Shown here: positions 36,333-45,196 of the stretch, piece after piece
Position numbering within the stretch: position 1 is the stretch's first letter
How the letters are laid out: every line of letters begins with the position of its first letter
From: Caldilineaceae bacterium
GTDB taxonomy: Bacteria; Chloroflexota; Anaerolineae; Caldilineales; Caldilineaceae
Direction of reading: 5' to 3'
Assembly (NCBI GenBank): GCA_022824025.1
Contig: JAJEBF010000031.1
Coordinates: 62,001 to 126,000 of the forward strand
Length of the DNA: 64,000 nt
Program-made: the position numbers and the translations under genes
Notes under the pieces: model-generated
Told to the model about the DNA's origin: nothing
Seen by the model: only the letters and a program-made list of their open reading frames with translations
Database searches by the model: none

Positions 36333-37082
36333 CTACGATTTGGCTTTGCCGAATAGTTGACGCCACATCCACACAATCGCGGCGAAACCGGCTAGAATGT
36401 AAAGCGCTTTGCGCCCGTTGCTGTCGATCGGAATCTCTTTGGCCAGGTCCGAGACGATGTCTCGGGCCACATTGACGCCAACTTCCACTGTAGAGGGCGT
36501 CGCCGCCTCGGGTTGCCCGCGTGGCGCGTTGGCGCCTCCCGGCGCAGCCGCTCCCGGCTCGTCCGCGCCCGATGCCGCCTCCGTACCGTTCGAGGGCGCC
36601 GTCGCCGCATCGCCCCCGCCAACCTCCGGCTGCGCCGGCTGCAGGCGCGCCGCGATGATGCTATCGAGCGACTGCAGGCCCTGCCGGGTCAGAGAACGCG
36701 CCGTGCTGTCAACCAGGCGCTGCCCCACACTGGCAATGCGCCCGCTCAACTGCGCATCGCCGTCATAATGAAGCGTCGTCGGCCCATCGCCCTCCAACCG
36801 CAGCGTGCCAACTCCCTTCACGAATCCGGGCCGCCCTTGGCCTGCAATCTCCATCCTGTAACCATTCGGCGCATCAATGTCATCCAGCGTGACCTTGCCG
36901 TTGAAATTTCCCTGCACAGGCCCGACCCGAATGCTGATCTCGCCGCTGAATTCGTTGTCCGCGGTCTTATCCAGCCGTTTGCACCCAGGCAGAATCCGGG
37001 AAAGCACGTCGGGATCCATCAGCGCTTCCCATACTTCGCTCTTCGGTGCGTCAAAACTGTGTGTGCCCGCCAATTTGACCAT
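36333..37082 (-). CDS. coxG: CoxG-like SRPBCC protein with C-terminal membrane anchor
   Basis: A 249-residue protein. Residues 1-145 are the CoxG/SRPBCC (START-like) fold: HSFDAPKSEVWEALMDPDVL, then GCKRL and GVGTLRLEGDGPTTLHYDGD. An Ala/Gly/Pro linker leads to one hydrophobic helix (ALYILAGFAAIVWMW) and a basic tail. In CO-oxidisers CoxG helps recruit CO dehydrogenase to the membrane; the anchor here fits that. It is the first gene of the cluster, with the ATG at 37082. Confidence 0.88.
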   Translation of the reverse strand: MVKLAGTHSFDAPKSEVWEALMDPDVLSRILPGCKRLDKTADNEFSGEISIRVGPVQGNFNGKVTLDDIDAPNGYRMEIAGQGRPGFVKGVGTLRLEGDGPTTLHYDGDAQLSGRIASVGQRLVDSTARSLTRQGLQSLDSIIAARLQPAQPEVGGGDAATAPSNGTEAASGADEPGAAAPGGANAPRGQPEAATPSTVEVGVNVARDIVSDLAKEIPIDSNGRKALYILAGFAAIVWMWRQLFGKAKS

Positions 37083-37404
37083 TTTAGTCAGTGCTCTTTC
37101 TTGCTAAAGTGTTTTCCCAGTTGAACGCACGCCTTAAGAGAGGTTCCCGACGGTGCGTGCCCTGAAAAACCCATCCCAAATTCTTTTCAAAAATGGTGTT
37201 GTCCTGCTGCCGAGAGAGTCGTCAACCCGGGTCCCGGTACGGTGATGAGGGTAAGAAGAATCCGTTCCGGTTATAATGCGCCAGATTATAGCCTACCGCC
37301 AGCATAAGGGCAAACAACGCCCATCCGACACCTGCCCCGGATCTGGAACTGTCAGGAAACATGGGCTGCGGCGCGTCTCCGCCCCTCCACCCACTGACAA
37401 CTGC
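37083..37404. other. 322-bp intergenic region upstream of coxG
   Basis: No gene is visible between coxG and the RDD-protein stop. A TATAAT stands at 37272-37277 on the plus strand but has no -35 partner and no plus-strand gene to serve. I found no convincing promoter for coxG. The right edge carries the GTGGTCAGT-type repeat. Confidence 0.35.
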
Positions 37405-37431
37405 TCACTGACCACTCTCCACTGCAGTTCT
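37386..37431. repeat. GTGGTCAGT-type repeat at the end of the RDD-protein gene
   Basis: On the minus strand it reads ACTGCAGTGG then degenerate copies of GTGGTCAGT and CAGTTGTCAGT. The RDD-protein stop codon (37405) lies inside it, so the last residues (AVESGQ) are encoded by the repeat. This is the same element as at 23411-23460. Confidence 0.6.
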
Positions 37432-37968
37432 GACAACCACAGTGCCCGCTACCCGGTCATGGATGCTCTGCAGCCTGGGCGACAGCGCCGCGGCCCCCAC
37501 ATACGCCAGGATCAATGCGCCGACCAATGCGTATTGGAGCGCAAGCCGGTCCGGTATTCCCGCAGGCGAGTTTGCCCAAACCATAAAGAAATGGTTGACC
37601 TCAAAAGGGATCAACATCACGACAGTTCGCAGCAACGCCCGCGCATAGCCAACCGATTCCCCGCTCGCGGCCTCCAAACGCAACCCCAGCCAGCGCATTA
37701 CAATTGTCGCCCGCGCCGGAGAGCCCAGTGTCCCCGTGTAGTAGAGAATCAGTGGCAGATCGACCGTGCCCAGCAACCACAAGTGATATTCGCCCCTGGA
37801 AAATCCGGCTCCGCTCAAAACACCCTGCGCCAGGGGATTCAGTCTCAGCGCAATCAACAGGCCCTGCAGAGCCAGCACGCCCGCAAACAGGAGGAAGACC
37901 TCCGCGATATAGCTGAAGACCCTTCTGCCTATTGACGCGTATCGGTGGTGGGGGCCGGCAGTCGCCAC
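37405..37968 (-). CDS. RDD-family membrane protein
   Basis: A 187-residue membrane protein with about four helices. The RDD pattern is partial: YASIGRRVFSYIAE at 10-23 (arginine kept, first aspartate lost), a conserved ATIVMRWLGLRL after helix 2 and the terminal SIHDRVAGTVVV. RDD proteins are poorly understood; some transport ions or solutes. It is a single gene, divergent from the next cluster. Its C-terminus has been rewritten by an inserted repeat. Confidence 0.75.
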   Translation of the reverse strand: MATAGPHHRYASIGRRVFSYIAEVFLLFAGVLALQGLLIALRLNPLAQGVLSGAGFSRGEYHLWLLGTVDLPLILYYTGTLGSPARATIVMRWLGLRLEAASGESVGYARALLRTVVMLIPFEVNHFFMVWANSPAGIPDRLALQYALVGALILAYVGAAALSPRLQSIHDRVAGTVVVRTAVESGQ

Positions 37969-38110
37969 GAAAGCGCTCCTTGTCTGAGATCGCAGAATCG
38001 CCTATAGTCCAGTACAGAGACGCGACCGCATGTGGGCCGCATCAAATCTTTGAAACTGAATTCCATCGCCAGACCGCAACGCCAATGCCGCGCCAAACAT
38101 GGAGAAACAG

Positions 38111-39268
38111 ATGCGCATCTCCTCGATCCAAGCATTTCCCATCAAGATACCGCCGTCCGCTGATAGGTCCCGGTCAGGCGCCGACCAGGTCGAATCCTAT
38201 GGCGACTACACCATCGCCGCCGATGCCTGGACTTCGATCTACTCCCGCAACCATGAAACCTGCCTGGTTCGCCTGGAGACCGACAACGGACTGGTCGGCT
38301 GGGGCGAAGGCCAGGCGCCGGTCGCGCCCCGCGCCACCGCCGCAATCGTAGATGACCTGTGCGCGCCCCTCGTCCTCGGCAGAGATCCCTTCGACGTCGA
38401 ATATATCTGGTATCGCCTTTACAGCGCCATGCGCGAGCGGGGTCACATCACCGGCTTCTATGTGGATGCGCTGGCAGCCGTCGATCTGGCCCTCTACGAC
38501 CTGCTCGGAAAGGCCCTCAACAAACCGGTCTACAAGCTCCTCGGCGGCAGCTTCCGCCCCGATGTCCAGGTCTACGCCGGCATGGGCGGAACGCAGCCCG
38601 ACGCAGCCGTCTACAGCGCGGAAACGCTGCTTGCCGCCGGCTACCGCGCCCTCAAGTTGCACCTGCGCATGCCTAATCCCCAGATACTGGCGGTCGTGGA
38701 AGCGGTTCGCCAGACTGCCGGCCCCGAAATTGAGCTGTTGGTCGATGTGCATGGCACACGCGACGTATCGCAAGCCATCGAGCTGGGGCGCGGGTTGGAA
38801 GCCCTGGGCGTACGCTGGCTGGAGGCGCCCTGCCAGCCCGAGGACATCCGCGGCCAGGCTGAAATCGCCCGCGCCCTCGCCATGCAGGTAGCGACCGGCG
38901 AGTGGCTGCGCACCGTCTGGGAGTGGCGCGACTGGATCGCGCTGCGCAGCTTCGACGTCGCCATGCCCGACATCGCCCGCACCGGACTCTCCGAAGGCAA
39001 ACGCATCGCCGCCCTCTGCGACAGCTACAACCTGCCCGTTGCGCCCCACGTCGGCGGCGGCGGCATCCTCTCCGTGGCCGCGACCATTCACTATTCGCTC
39101 GCCATCCCCAACTTCCAGATTATGGAGCATAGTCACGAAGCCAACGCTTGGAAAGGGTCCATTGCCAGCGCCTATCCCACGCCCCAAAACGGCCGCTTTG
39201 CCGCGCCCTGCCAGCCCGGCCTCGGCGTCGACATCGACGAAGCCGAAGTGGCCCGCTATACTTCCTGA
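38111..39268 (+). CDS. mandelate racemase/muconate lactonizing (enolase superfamily) enzyme
   Basis: About 385 residues from the ATG at 38111 (GGAGA upstream); the frame also allows an ATG four codons earlier. Barrel motifs: YRALKLHLRM with the lysine base, metal ligands in VDVHG, WLEAP and VATGEW, then AMPDIARTG and APHVGGGG with the histidine base. It resembles sugar-acid dehydratases but the substrate cannot be named. It opens the plus-strand cluster with a cupin, Gfo/Idh, UPF0261, TIM-barrel and aldo/keto reductase genes. It is only distantly like the enzyme at 5427-6584. Confidence 0.85.
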   Translation: MRISSIQAFPIKIPPSADRSRSGADQVESYGDYTIAADAWTSIYSRNHETCLVRLETDNGLVGWGEGQAPVAPRATAAIVDDLCAPLVLGRDPFDVEYIWYRLYSAMRERGHITGFYVDALAAVDLALYDLLGKALNKPVYKLLGGSFRPDVQVYAGMGGTQPDAAVYSAETLLAAGYRALKLHLRMPNPQILAVVEAVRQTAGPEIELLVDVHGTRDVSQAIELGRGLEALGVRWLEAPCQPEDIRGQAEIARALAMQVATGEWLRTVWEWRDWIALRSFDVAMPDIARTGLSEGKRIAALCDSYNLPVAPHVGGGGILSVAATIHYSLAIPNFQIMEHSHEANAWKGSIASAYPTPQNGRFAAPCQPGLGVDIDEAEVARYTS

Positions 39269-39370
39269 GAAACAGGCCGTCGGTGTTCAGTCATTCGCGG
39301 CGTATCCTGCCAGGGCCATGCAGAGGCGCGGCGCCGGCTCTGCCCGCCGCCCGCAACGCTTCCTTCCTCC

Positions 39371-39850
39371 TCAAATCCCCAGCGCCTCCCGCAAATCCTG
39401 CACGTGGCCAACCTCATGCGCGTGAATCGTCTCGTAATACTGCGCCACCGTGATCTCTCCCCGGGACGGGTGGCGTCCGGTCAGTTCCCATTCGCCTTCT
39501 TCCAGCGATTCCATCACCTCCAACGTCCTGGCTCGCGTCGCCGCCGCACTGGCCATCAGCTCTTCAGGCGCAACATCCCCCACGCGCCGCGCAAGACCGG
39601 CATTCCAGCGCTCCAGATCGAAGTCCTCCGGAAGCGTCGCCTCCCCTTTGCGAATCTTATGCACGTGGATGCTCATCCCTCGTTCGCTCTCGACCAGATG
39701 GGCCAGAACGGTGGTCACCGTCCACACATCGCCTTCAGAAAATACCTGCGTCTGCCACTGCTCCCGCGAAAGACCGTCAAGAAGCCCCATCAGCGCCTCG
39801 CGAGATTCGTTTAGCTTTTGCTTCCAATGAGCACTTCGTTCTGCGCGCAT
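39371..39850 (-). CDS. DinB-family four-helix metal protein
   Basis: A 159-residue DinB/YfiT-like protein with three histidines placed for a metal site: LAHLVESE near 51, then IHAHEVGHVQDLREAL near 142-150. The superfamily includes bacillithiol and mycothiol transferases and damage-inducible proteins. The specific role is unknown. It is transcribed against its neighbours and so is not part of the catabolic cluster. Confidence 0.8.
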   Translation of the reverse strand: MRAERSAHWKQKLNESREALMGLLDGLSREQWQTQVFSEGDVWTVTTVLAHLVESERGMSIHVHKIRKGEATLPEDFDLERWNAGLARRVGDVAPEELMASAAATRARTLEVMESLEEGEWELTGRHPSRGEITVAQYYETIHAHEVGHVQDLREALGI

Positions 39851-40028
39851 CTCTCCTTCTCCAATCCGTAAAGTCTGACCGTTTATCGTGTCCCGCCGCC
39901 TTCCCTATGGTATACTTGCAGGGCCAAAATCACCGCCGTTGCCAATCCACCAAACAGGTTCGACCTCAATCTCTCGGACTCTTCCTGCCGCCAACGCCCG
40001 CAGAGAACTTCTCACAGGAGCTTTGACA

Positions 40029-40427
40029 ATGAAAGGTAAGTTTATCACTGCCTCGACCATGGAGCGAGATCAGATGGATTGGGGTGTCATGGGATGGGCC
40101 AGCCGCCCCGCCACCACCGCCGCCCGCGACCTTGTCGTCATCGAAGTGACCCTGGAATCCGGACAGGGCCACGCCTTTCACAAACACCCCGACCAGGAGG
40201 AGGTCATCTACGTCATCGACGGCGCAATCGAACAGTGGATCGAACAGGAGAAGCAACTGCTCTCCACCGGAGACTCTGCCTTCATCGGCGCCGATGTCGT
40301 CCACGCCTCCTACAACGACTCCGGCCGCCCCGCCAAACTGCTGGCCATTCTCGGCCCCTGTATCGGGGACGAAGGCTACGCCCTCGTCGATGTCTTCGAA
40401 GAGGAGCCCTGGCGTTCCCTGCGCTGA
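40029..40427 (+). CDS. cupin-domain protein
   Basis: 132 residues from the ATG at 40029, with AGGAG eight bases upstream; a longer frame to 39888 is not supported. A single cupin is visible: motif 1 GHAFHKHPDQEEVIYVIDG, with the metal histidines and glutamate, and motif 2 GDSAFIGADVVHASYND. Such small cupins act as isomerases, dioxygenases or sugar-binding regulators. It is followed 52 bp later by the Gfo/Idh gene, so it is likely part of the same pathway. Confidence 0.85.
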   Translation: MKGKFITASTMERDQMDWGVMGWASRPATTAARDLVVIEVTLESGQGHAFHKHPDQEEVIYVIDGAIEQWIEQEKQLLSTGDSAFIGADVVHASYNDSGRPAKLLAILGPCIGDEGYALVDVFEEEPWRSLR

Positions 40428-40479
40428 TACCTTCTATCCAACTCTCAGACAGACAAACCACCCAGACAGGAACCTCCTC

Positions 40480-41571
40480 ATGACCAGCAAGTACCGCATG
40501 ATTCAGGTCGGAACCGGCGGACAGGGCAACGGTTGGTGCTCCCGCTTTCTGCCGCCCAATATCGCCGACGGCCGCATCGAAATGGTCGCAGCCGTGGATG
40601 TAAACCCCGATGTCCACATCAATGCCCAGAACCACCTGGGCCTGCCGCCCGAAAAGTGCTACACCGACATCGAGCGCGCTTTCGATGAAAACCCCGCCGA
40701 CTTCTGTTCTATCGTCGTGCCTCCCGCCTTCCACGAATCCGTCGTCGATGTCGCCCTCGCTCACGACATGCACATCATCTCGGAAAAACCGATCGCGGAC
40801 ACCCTCGAGGGCTCGGTGCGCATCGCCGCCAAAGTGAAGCGGGCAGGCAAAAAGATGGGCGTGACCATGAGCCACCGTTTCGACCAGGACAAAACCACCC
40901 TGCGCCGCGAATTGCGATCCGGGCGGCTCGGCGTGATCGACTACATAATCTGCCGATTTACCTGCGGTCTCCGCCACTTCGGCGACTGGGGCGCCAGCTT
41001 CCGCCACACCATGGAAGAGACCCTCATGATCGAAGGCTCCGTCCATCACCTCGACATCATCGCCGACCTCGCGAACGCGAAGTGCGATACACTTTATGCC
41101 CAGACGTGGAATCCCACCTGGGGAGAGTACAATACCGGCTCCCAGGGCCACGTCATGATGACTTTCGAAAACGGAACGCGGGCCTTCTATGAGGGCGCCA
41201 AAACAAACGCCTGCGGCTTTAACGGCTGGAGCCACGAGTATTTCCGCGCCGAATGCGAAAACGAAACCCTGATCATGGACAACCGCCGTATCGAGAGCTT
41301 CCCCTATCAGCCAAGACAGTACAGCCGCGAAGGCCAGGGCCGGGAAGTCCCCCTCATGGAACAGGACAAATGGCGAAACACCTGGCTCATTGCCCAATTC
41401 CTCGACTGGCTGGACGGCGGCCCGCCCATGGAGACCAACGTCCAGGCCAACCTGCAATCCGTTGCCCTGATCTTCGCTGCCATCGAGAGCAGCCACACAG
41501 GCCGGCCGGTCAAGGTCCAGGAGTTCCTGCGCCAAGCCCAGGAAGCCGAAGAGGCGTCCCACGCAGCTTGA
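40480..41571 (+). CDS. Gfo/Idh/MocA-family oxidoreductase
   Basis: About 363 residues from the ATG at 40480. The Rossmann motif is IQVGTGGQGNGW, and EKP is intact in IISEKPIADTLEG. The histidine active-site segment is MIEGSVHHLDIIADLA. A typical NAD(P)-dependent sugar oxidoreductase of the cytoplasm. Its unusually charged C-terminal segment (NNRRIESFPYQPRQYSREGQG-like) may bind a large substrate. The neighbours suggest oxidation of the sugar or cyclitol handled by this cluster. Confidence 0.85.
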   Translation: MTSKYRMIQVGTGGQGNGWCSRFLPPNIADGRIEMVAAVDVNPDVHINAQNHLGLPPEKCYTDIERAFDENPADFCSIVVPPAFHESVVDVALAHDMHIISEKPIADTLEGSVRIAAKVKRAGKKMGVTMSHRFDQDKTTLRRELRSGRLGVIDYIICRFTCGLRHFGDWGASFRHTMEETLMIEGSVHHLDIIADLANAKCDTLYAQTWNPTWGEYNTGSQGHVMMTFENGTRAFYEGAKTNACGFNGWSHEYFRAECENETLIMDNRRIESFPYQPRQYSREGQGREVPLMEQDKWRNTWLIAQFLDWLDGGPPMETNVQANLQSVALIFAAIESSHTGRPVKVQEFLRQAQEAEEASHAA

Positions 41572-41724
41572 AAGACTGGAGCAGGCTGCATTAAGTAAGA
41601 GGCGGGGCGCCCTGCTCCCTTTATCCCGGCCCTCGCCAGACCGATTGCTTTCCCGCCGCTACTCGCCGCGACCGACCCCGATCCAAACGTTGGACGAATA
41701 GGTAGAAGGACCCAAACTCGAAAC

Positions 41725-41755
41725 CGGGAATGCCCAGCGCCAACGGGCATTCCCG
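41725..41755. promoter_or_regulatory. intergenic stem-loop before the UPF0261 gene
   Basis: A perfect 11-bp inverted repeat, CGGGAATGCCC and its complement, with a 9-base loop and no T-run. It sits in the 225-bp gap between the Gfo/Idh and UPF0261 genes. A weaker pair (GGAGCAGG at 41578, CCTGCTCC at 41611) precedes it. It may be an attenuator or an mRNA-processing hairpin. Confidence 0.45.
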
Positions 41756-41796
41756 CCGTCACAGGCCCAGCTGCGCAAGTTCATTGGAGGTGCGTC

Positions 41797-43017
41797 ATGT
41801 CCGGAACCGTTCTTCTCGTCGGCGCGTTGGACACGAAAGGCGCTGAATACGCTTTTGTCAAAGATATCATCGAAGCGGCCGGTCTGCAGACGCTCGTCGT
41901 TGATTTCGGCGTCATGGGCCAGCCGGCCTTCCCGCCGGATGTAAGCCGCGCCGATGTGGCCGCCGCCGCCGGAGGCCATCTGGCCTACTTGGCCTCCGGC
42001 ACGCGCAAGGATGAGGCGATGCGGACCATGGCCCAGGGCCTCGCCGCCGTCGTGGAGCGCCTCTACGACGAAGGTCGATTCGACGGCATTCTGGGTATGG
42101 GAGGCAGCGGCGGCACCTCCATCGCCACCGCCGCCATGCGCACACTGCCCGTCGGCGTCCCCAAACTCATGGTCTCCACCGTCGGCGGCGGTGATGTCAG
42201 CGCCTACTCCGGCAGCAAAGATATCACCTTCATGCCCTCCGTCGTCGACGTCGCCGGCATCAACCGCCTCAGCCGCGCCATCTACGCCAACGCGGCCGGC
42301 GCCATCGCCGGCATGGTCAAGACCGAAGCCGAGGCCGCCGCCAACGAGCGGCCCCTCATCGCCGCTTCCATGTTCGGCAACACCACCGCCGCGGTCGACC
42401 ACGCCCGCGACCTGCTCGAAGCCCAAGGCTACGAAGTCCTCGTCTTCCACGCCACCGGCAGCGGCGGCCGCACAATGGAGGACCTGATCACCGACGGCTA
42501 CATCGCCGCCTGCCTCGACATGACCACCACCGAGCTCGCCGATGAGATCTGCGACGGCGTCTTCAGCGCCGGGCCCGACCGCGTCCAGGCCGCGCCCCGC
42601 CAGGGCGTTCCCACCGTCATCGTCCCCGGCTGCGTAGACATGGCCAACTTCGGCGGTATCGAGACCGTGCCCGAACGCTACCGGGAGCGCAACCTCTACC
42701 AGTGGAATCCGGAAGTCACTCTCCTCCGTACCAATGAAGAAGAGAACCGGCAGATGGGCGCGATGCTGGCCGCGGCCGCCAACACCGGCCAGGCCGGCAA
42801 AGTCTCCCTGCTGCTCCCCCTCGCCGGCGTCTCCATGCTGGACAGCGATGGCGACCGCTTCTGGGATCCAGGCGCCGACCAGGCCTGCTACGACGCCATC
42901 AAGAACGACCTGCGCGCCGACATACCGCTGATCGAAGTGGACGCCAATATCAATGATCCGGCGTTCGCCGAAAAAGCGGTCGAAATTCTGCTGGAGATGC
43001 TGGGAGAGGAAATCTGA
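41797..43017 (+). CDS. UPF0261 / Tm-1-like ATP-binding domain protein
   Basis: A 406-residue protein beginning VLLVGALDTKGAEYAFVKD, the hallmark of UPF0261. It continues with the glycine-rich GILGMGGSGGTSIATAAM and VGGGDVSAYSG (phosphate-binding loops). In tomato Tm-1, the antiviral resistance protein, this is the N-terminal half. Bacterial members have no agreed function; ATP binding and action on small acids are suggested. GGAGG lies close before the ATG. The TIM-barrel gene that corresponds to the Tm-1 C-terminal half follows after 69 bp. Confidence 0.88.
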   Translation: MSGTVLLVGALDTKGAEYAFVKDIIEAAGLQTLVVDFGVMGQPAFPPDVSRADVAAAAGGHLAYLASGTRKDEAMRTMAQGLAAVVERLYDEGRFDGILGMGGSGGTSIATAAMRTLPVGVPKLMVSTVGGGDVSAYSGSKDITFMPSVVDVAGINRLSRAIYANAAGAIAGMVKTEAEAAANERPLIAASMFGNTTAAVDHARDLLEAQGYEVLVFHATGSGGRTMEDLITDGYIAACLDMTTTELADEICDGVFSAGPDRVQAAPRQGVPTVIVPGCVDMANFGGIETVPERYRERNLYQWNPEVTLLRTNEEENRQMGAMLAAAANTGQAGKVSLLLPLAGVSMLDSDGDRFWDPGADQACYDAIKNDLRADIPLIEVDANINDPAFAEKAVEILLEMLGEEI

Positions 43018-43086
43018 CTCGTCCACCAACCCCGCCCCCTCTCTACCACCCGGTCCGCTCTGCGAGACCTCCAAGGAGCATGCCAA

Positions 43087-43917
43087 ATGTCGATTCCAAG
43101 ACAGGAGATCATCGCCCGGCTCCAGGCCCAGCAGGCCGCGGGCAGGCCCATCGTCGGCTGCGGCGCCGGCACTGGCATCTCGGCCAAGTTCGCCGAAGCC
43201 GGCGGCGCCGACATCATTATCATCTACAATTCCGGCCGCTTCCGCATGGCCGGCCGCGGCTCCCTCTCCGGCATGATGCCCTACGGCGACGCCAATGGCA
43301 TCGTCGTCGAGATGGCCGCCGAAGTCCTCCCCGTAGTGCAGGACACACCTGTCCTTGCCGGCGTCTGCGGCACCGACCCCTTCCGCCTCAAGCCCGTTTT
43401 CCTCAAGCAACTCAAAGAGATCGGTTTCAGCGGCGTGCAGAACTTCCCAACCGTCGGCCTTCTCGACGGGACCTTCCGCCAAAACCTGGAGGCCACCAGC
43501 ATGGGCTATGACAAAGAGGTCGAGGCCGTCGCCATCGCCCATCAACTCGACATGTTCACCGCCCCCTACGTCTTCACGCCGGAAGAGGCGGCCGCCATGG
43601 CCGAGGCCGGCGCCGACCTCCTCGTCGCCCACGTGGGCCTCACCACCGCCGGCAGCATCGGCGCCGCGGTCGCCTTTACTCTTGAGGAAGCCGTCGACAA
43701 AGTTCAGGACATGGCCGCCGCCGGCCGCAAAGTCAATCCCGACCAGACAGTCATCTGCCACGGAGGACCGTTCGACGAGCCCGAAAACGTCGGCGCCGCC
43801 CTTAAGATGATGCCCGGCATCGCCGGCTTTTTCGGCGCCTCCAGCATCGAACGCCTCCCCACCGAACGCGCCATCCGCGGCCAGGTGGAGGCGTTTAAGG
43901 GCATGGCGCTTGCTTGA
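43087..43917 (+). CDS. phosphoenolpyruvate-hydrolase-family TIM-barrel protein
   Basis: A 276-residue TIM barrel of the family called PEP hydrolase-like or TIM-barrel signal transduction protein. Motifs: PIVGCGAGTGISAKFAEAGGAD (about 20-41), IYNSGRFRMAGRGSL, VCGTDPFR, GFSGVQNFPTVGL and HVGLTTAGSIGA. It is related to the PEP mutase/isocitrate lyase barrel but lacks an assigned reaction. The pair with the preceding UPF0261 gene is conserved in bacteria and fused in plants and fungi. Confidence 0.87.
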   Translation: MSIPRQEIIARLQAQQAAGRPIVGCGAGTGISAKFAEAGGADIIIIYNSGRFRMAGRGSLSGMMPYGDANGIVVEMAAEVLPVVQDTPVLAGVCGTDPFRLKPVFLKQLKEIGFSGVQNFPTVGLLDGTFRQNLEATSMGYDKEVEAVAIAHQLDMFTAPYVFTPEEAAAMAEAGADLLVAHVGLTTAGSIGAAVAFTLEEAVDKVQDMAAAGRKVNPDQTVICHGGPFDEPENVGAALKMMPGIAGFFGASSIERLPTERAIRGQVEAFKGMALA

Positions 43918-44147
43918 TGCATTGCCGGATTGATCGACGGCAACGACGTTCGGTCACCTGCGATTGTGAACCACAGAGCGGCCAGCCAGGAGATTCTGCC
44001 AGCCCAGCGCTGGGCGCGCCGCACATGCCGACCAAGACGACGTAGTCATCAACGAATCCGATTGCTCCGAATCACCATTTGCAATCCTTGCGCCCGTCGT
44101 ACACAGCGCCTTCATCCCTTCGCCACCGACACTGAGGAGTCCCCTCC

Positions 44148-45107
44148 ATGCTTTATTCCAGAATCCCCGGCATCGACAAACCCGTCTCCCGGCTCGTGCT
44201 GGGAACGATGTGGATAAACACGCAGACCCTCGAAGACGCCTTCCCTGTTCTGGACGCCTTTCACGCGGCCGGCGGCAACTGCCTCGACACCGCACACGGC
44301 TACGGCGGCGGCGACAACGAGCGCGCCGTCGGCCAGTGGATAAACGAACGCGGCCTGCGCGATGAGATCGTCATCCTCGGCAAAGGCGCCCACCACAGTC
44401 AGGACCGCAAGCGGGTTACGCCTTTCGATATCCAGTCCGATCTCCACGACAGCCTTGCCCGCTTCAAAGTCGACAGTATCGACCTGTATGTGCTACACCG
44501 CGACGACCCCGAAAAGCCGGTCGGCCCAATCGTAGAGACGCTCCACGCAGCAAAGGAGGCCGGCCAGATCGATGCCTACGGCGGCTCCAACTGGAGTGCC
44601 GAACGCTTGCGAGAGGCCAACGAATACGCTGCCGCGAACGGCCTCACACCCTTCGTCGCCAGCAGCCCCCAGTTCAGCCTCGCCGTCCAGATAGAGCCGC
44701 CCTGGCGCGACTGCATCAGCGTCAGCGGCCCGGCCGGAGAGGACGACCGCGCCTGGTGCCGCGCCAACGGCGTCACCCTTTTCGTCTGGTCCAGCCTGGC
44801 CGGCGGCTTCTTCAGCGGCCGCTTCCGCCGCGACAACCTCGACACCTTCACCGAATGGTATGATCAGCTTGCCGTTAAGGTCTACTGCAAAGAGGAAAAC
44901 TTCCAACGCCACGACCGCGTGCAGGAACTGGCCGCCAGCAAGGACGTCTCCGTGCCCCAAATCGCGCTGGCCTACGTCTTCAACCAGCCCGATGGCATCC
45001 ACGCGTTGTCAGGGGCTCGAAACATCGATGAGGTCAATGTGAACGTCGAGGCATCCGAGATCGAATTGTCTGAAGAGGAGATTGCCTATCTGGAGTTGAA
45101 AAGCTGA
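44148..45107 (+). CDS. aldo/keto reductase
   Basis: A 319-residue AKR barrel with the tetrad visible: D in LDTAHGYGGGDNERAV, Y in HGYGG, K in VILGKGAHH and H in LYVLHRDDPE. The C-terminal coenzyme loop (HALSGARNIDEVNVN) is typical of NADPH-dependent members. It closes the plus-strand catabolic cluster, 230 bp after the TIM-barrel gene. It probably reduces an aldehyde or keto sugar of the same pathway. Confidence 0.88.
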   Translation: MLYSRIPGIDKPVSRLVLGTMWINTQTLEDAFPVLDAFHAAGGNCLDTAHGYGGGDNERAVGQWINERGLRDEIVILGKGAHHSQDRKRVTPFDIQSDLHDSLARFKVDSIDLYVLHRDDPEKPVGPIVETLHAAKEAGQIDAYGGSNWSAERLREANEYAAANGLTPFVASSPQFSLAVQIEPPWRDCISVSGPAGEDDRAWCRANGVTLFVWSSLAGGFFSGRFRRDNLDTFTEWYDQLAVKVYCKEENFQRHDRVQELAASKDVSVPQIALAYVFNQPDGIHALSGARNIDEVNVNVEASEIELSEEEIAYLELKS

Positions 45108-45196
45108 AAGCCGGCCGCTTGGCGCACAGTCCTGAGCCCCACGAACCTCCTGGCCATCTGCGACTGAGGTCGTGCAAACGCTGTTGGCCCGGTTCG

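Noticed and set aside
37272..37277. TATAAT on the plus strand upstream of the RDD gene's end
   Set aside because: No -35 box at a proper distance and no plus-strand gene downstream before 38111.
41659..43761. A 700-codon open frame on the minus strand opposite the UPF0261 and TIM-barrel genes
   Set aside because: It is Gly/Val/Ala/Asp-rich with no motif and mirrors two well-recognised plus-strand genes with clear ribosome sites. Long antisense frames are usual in GC-rich DNA.
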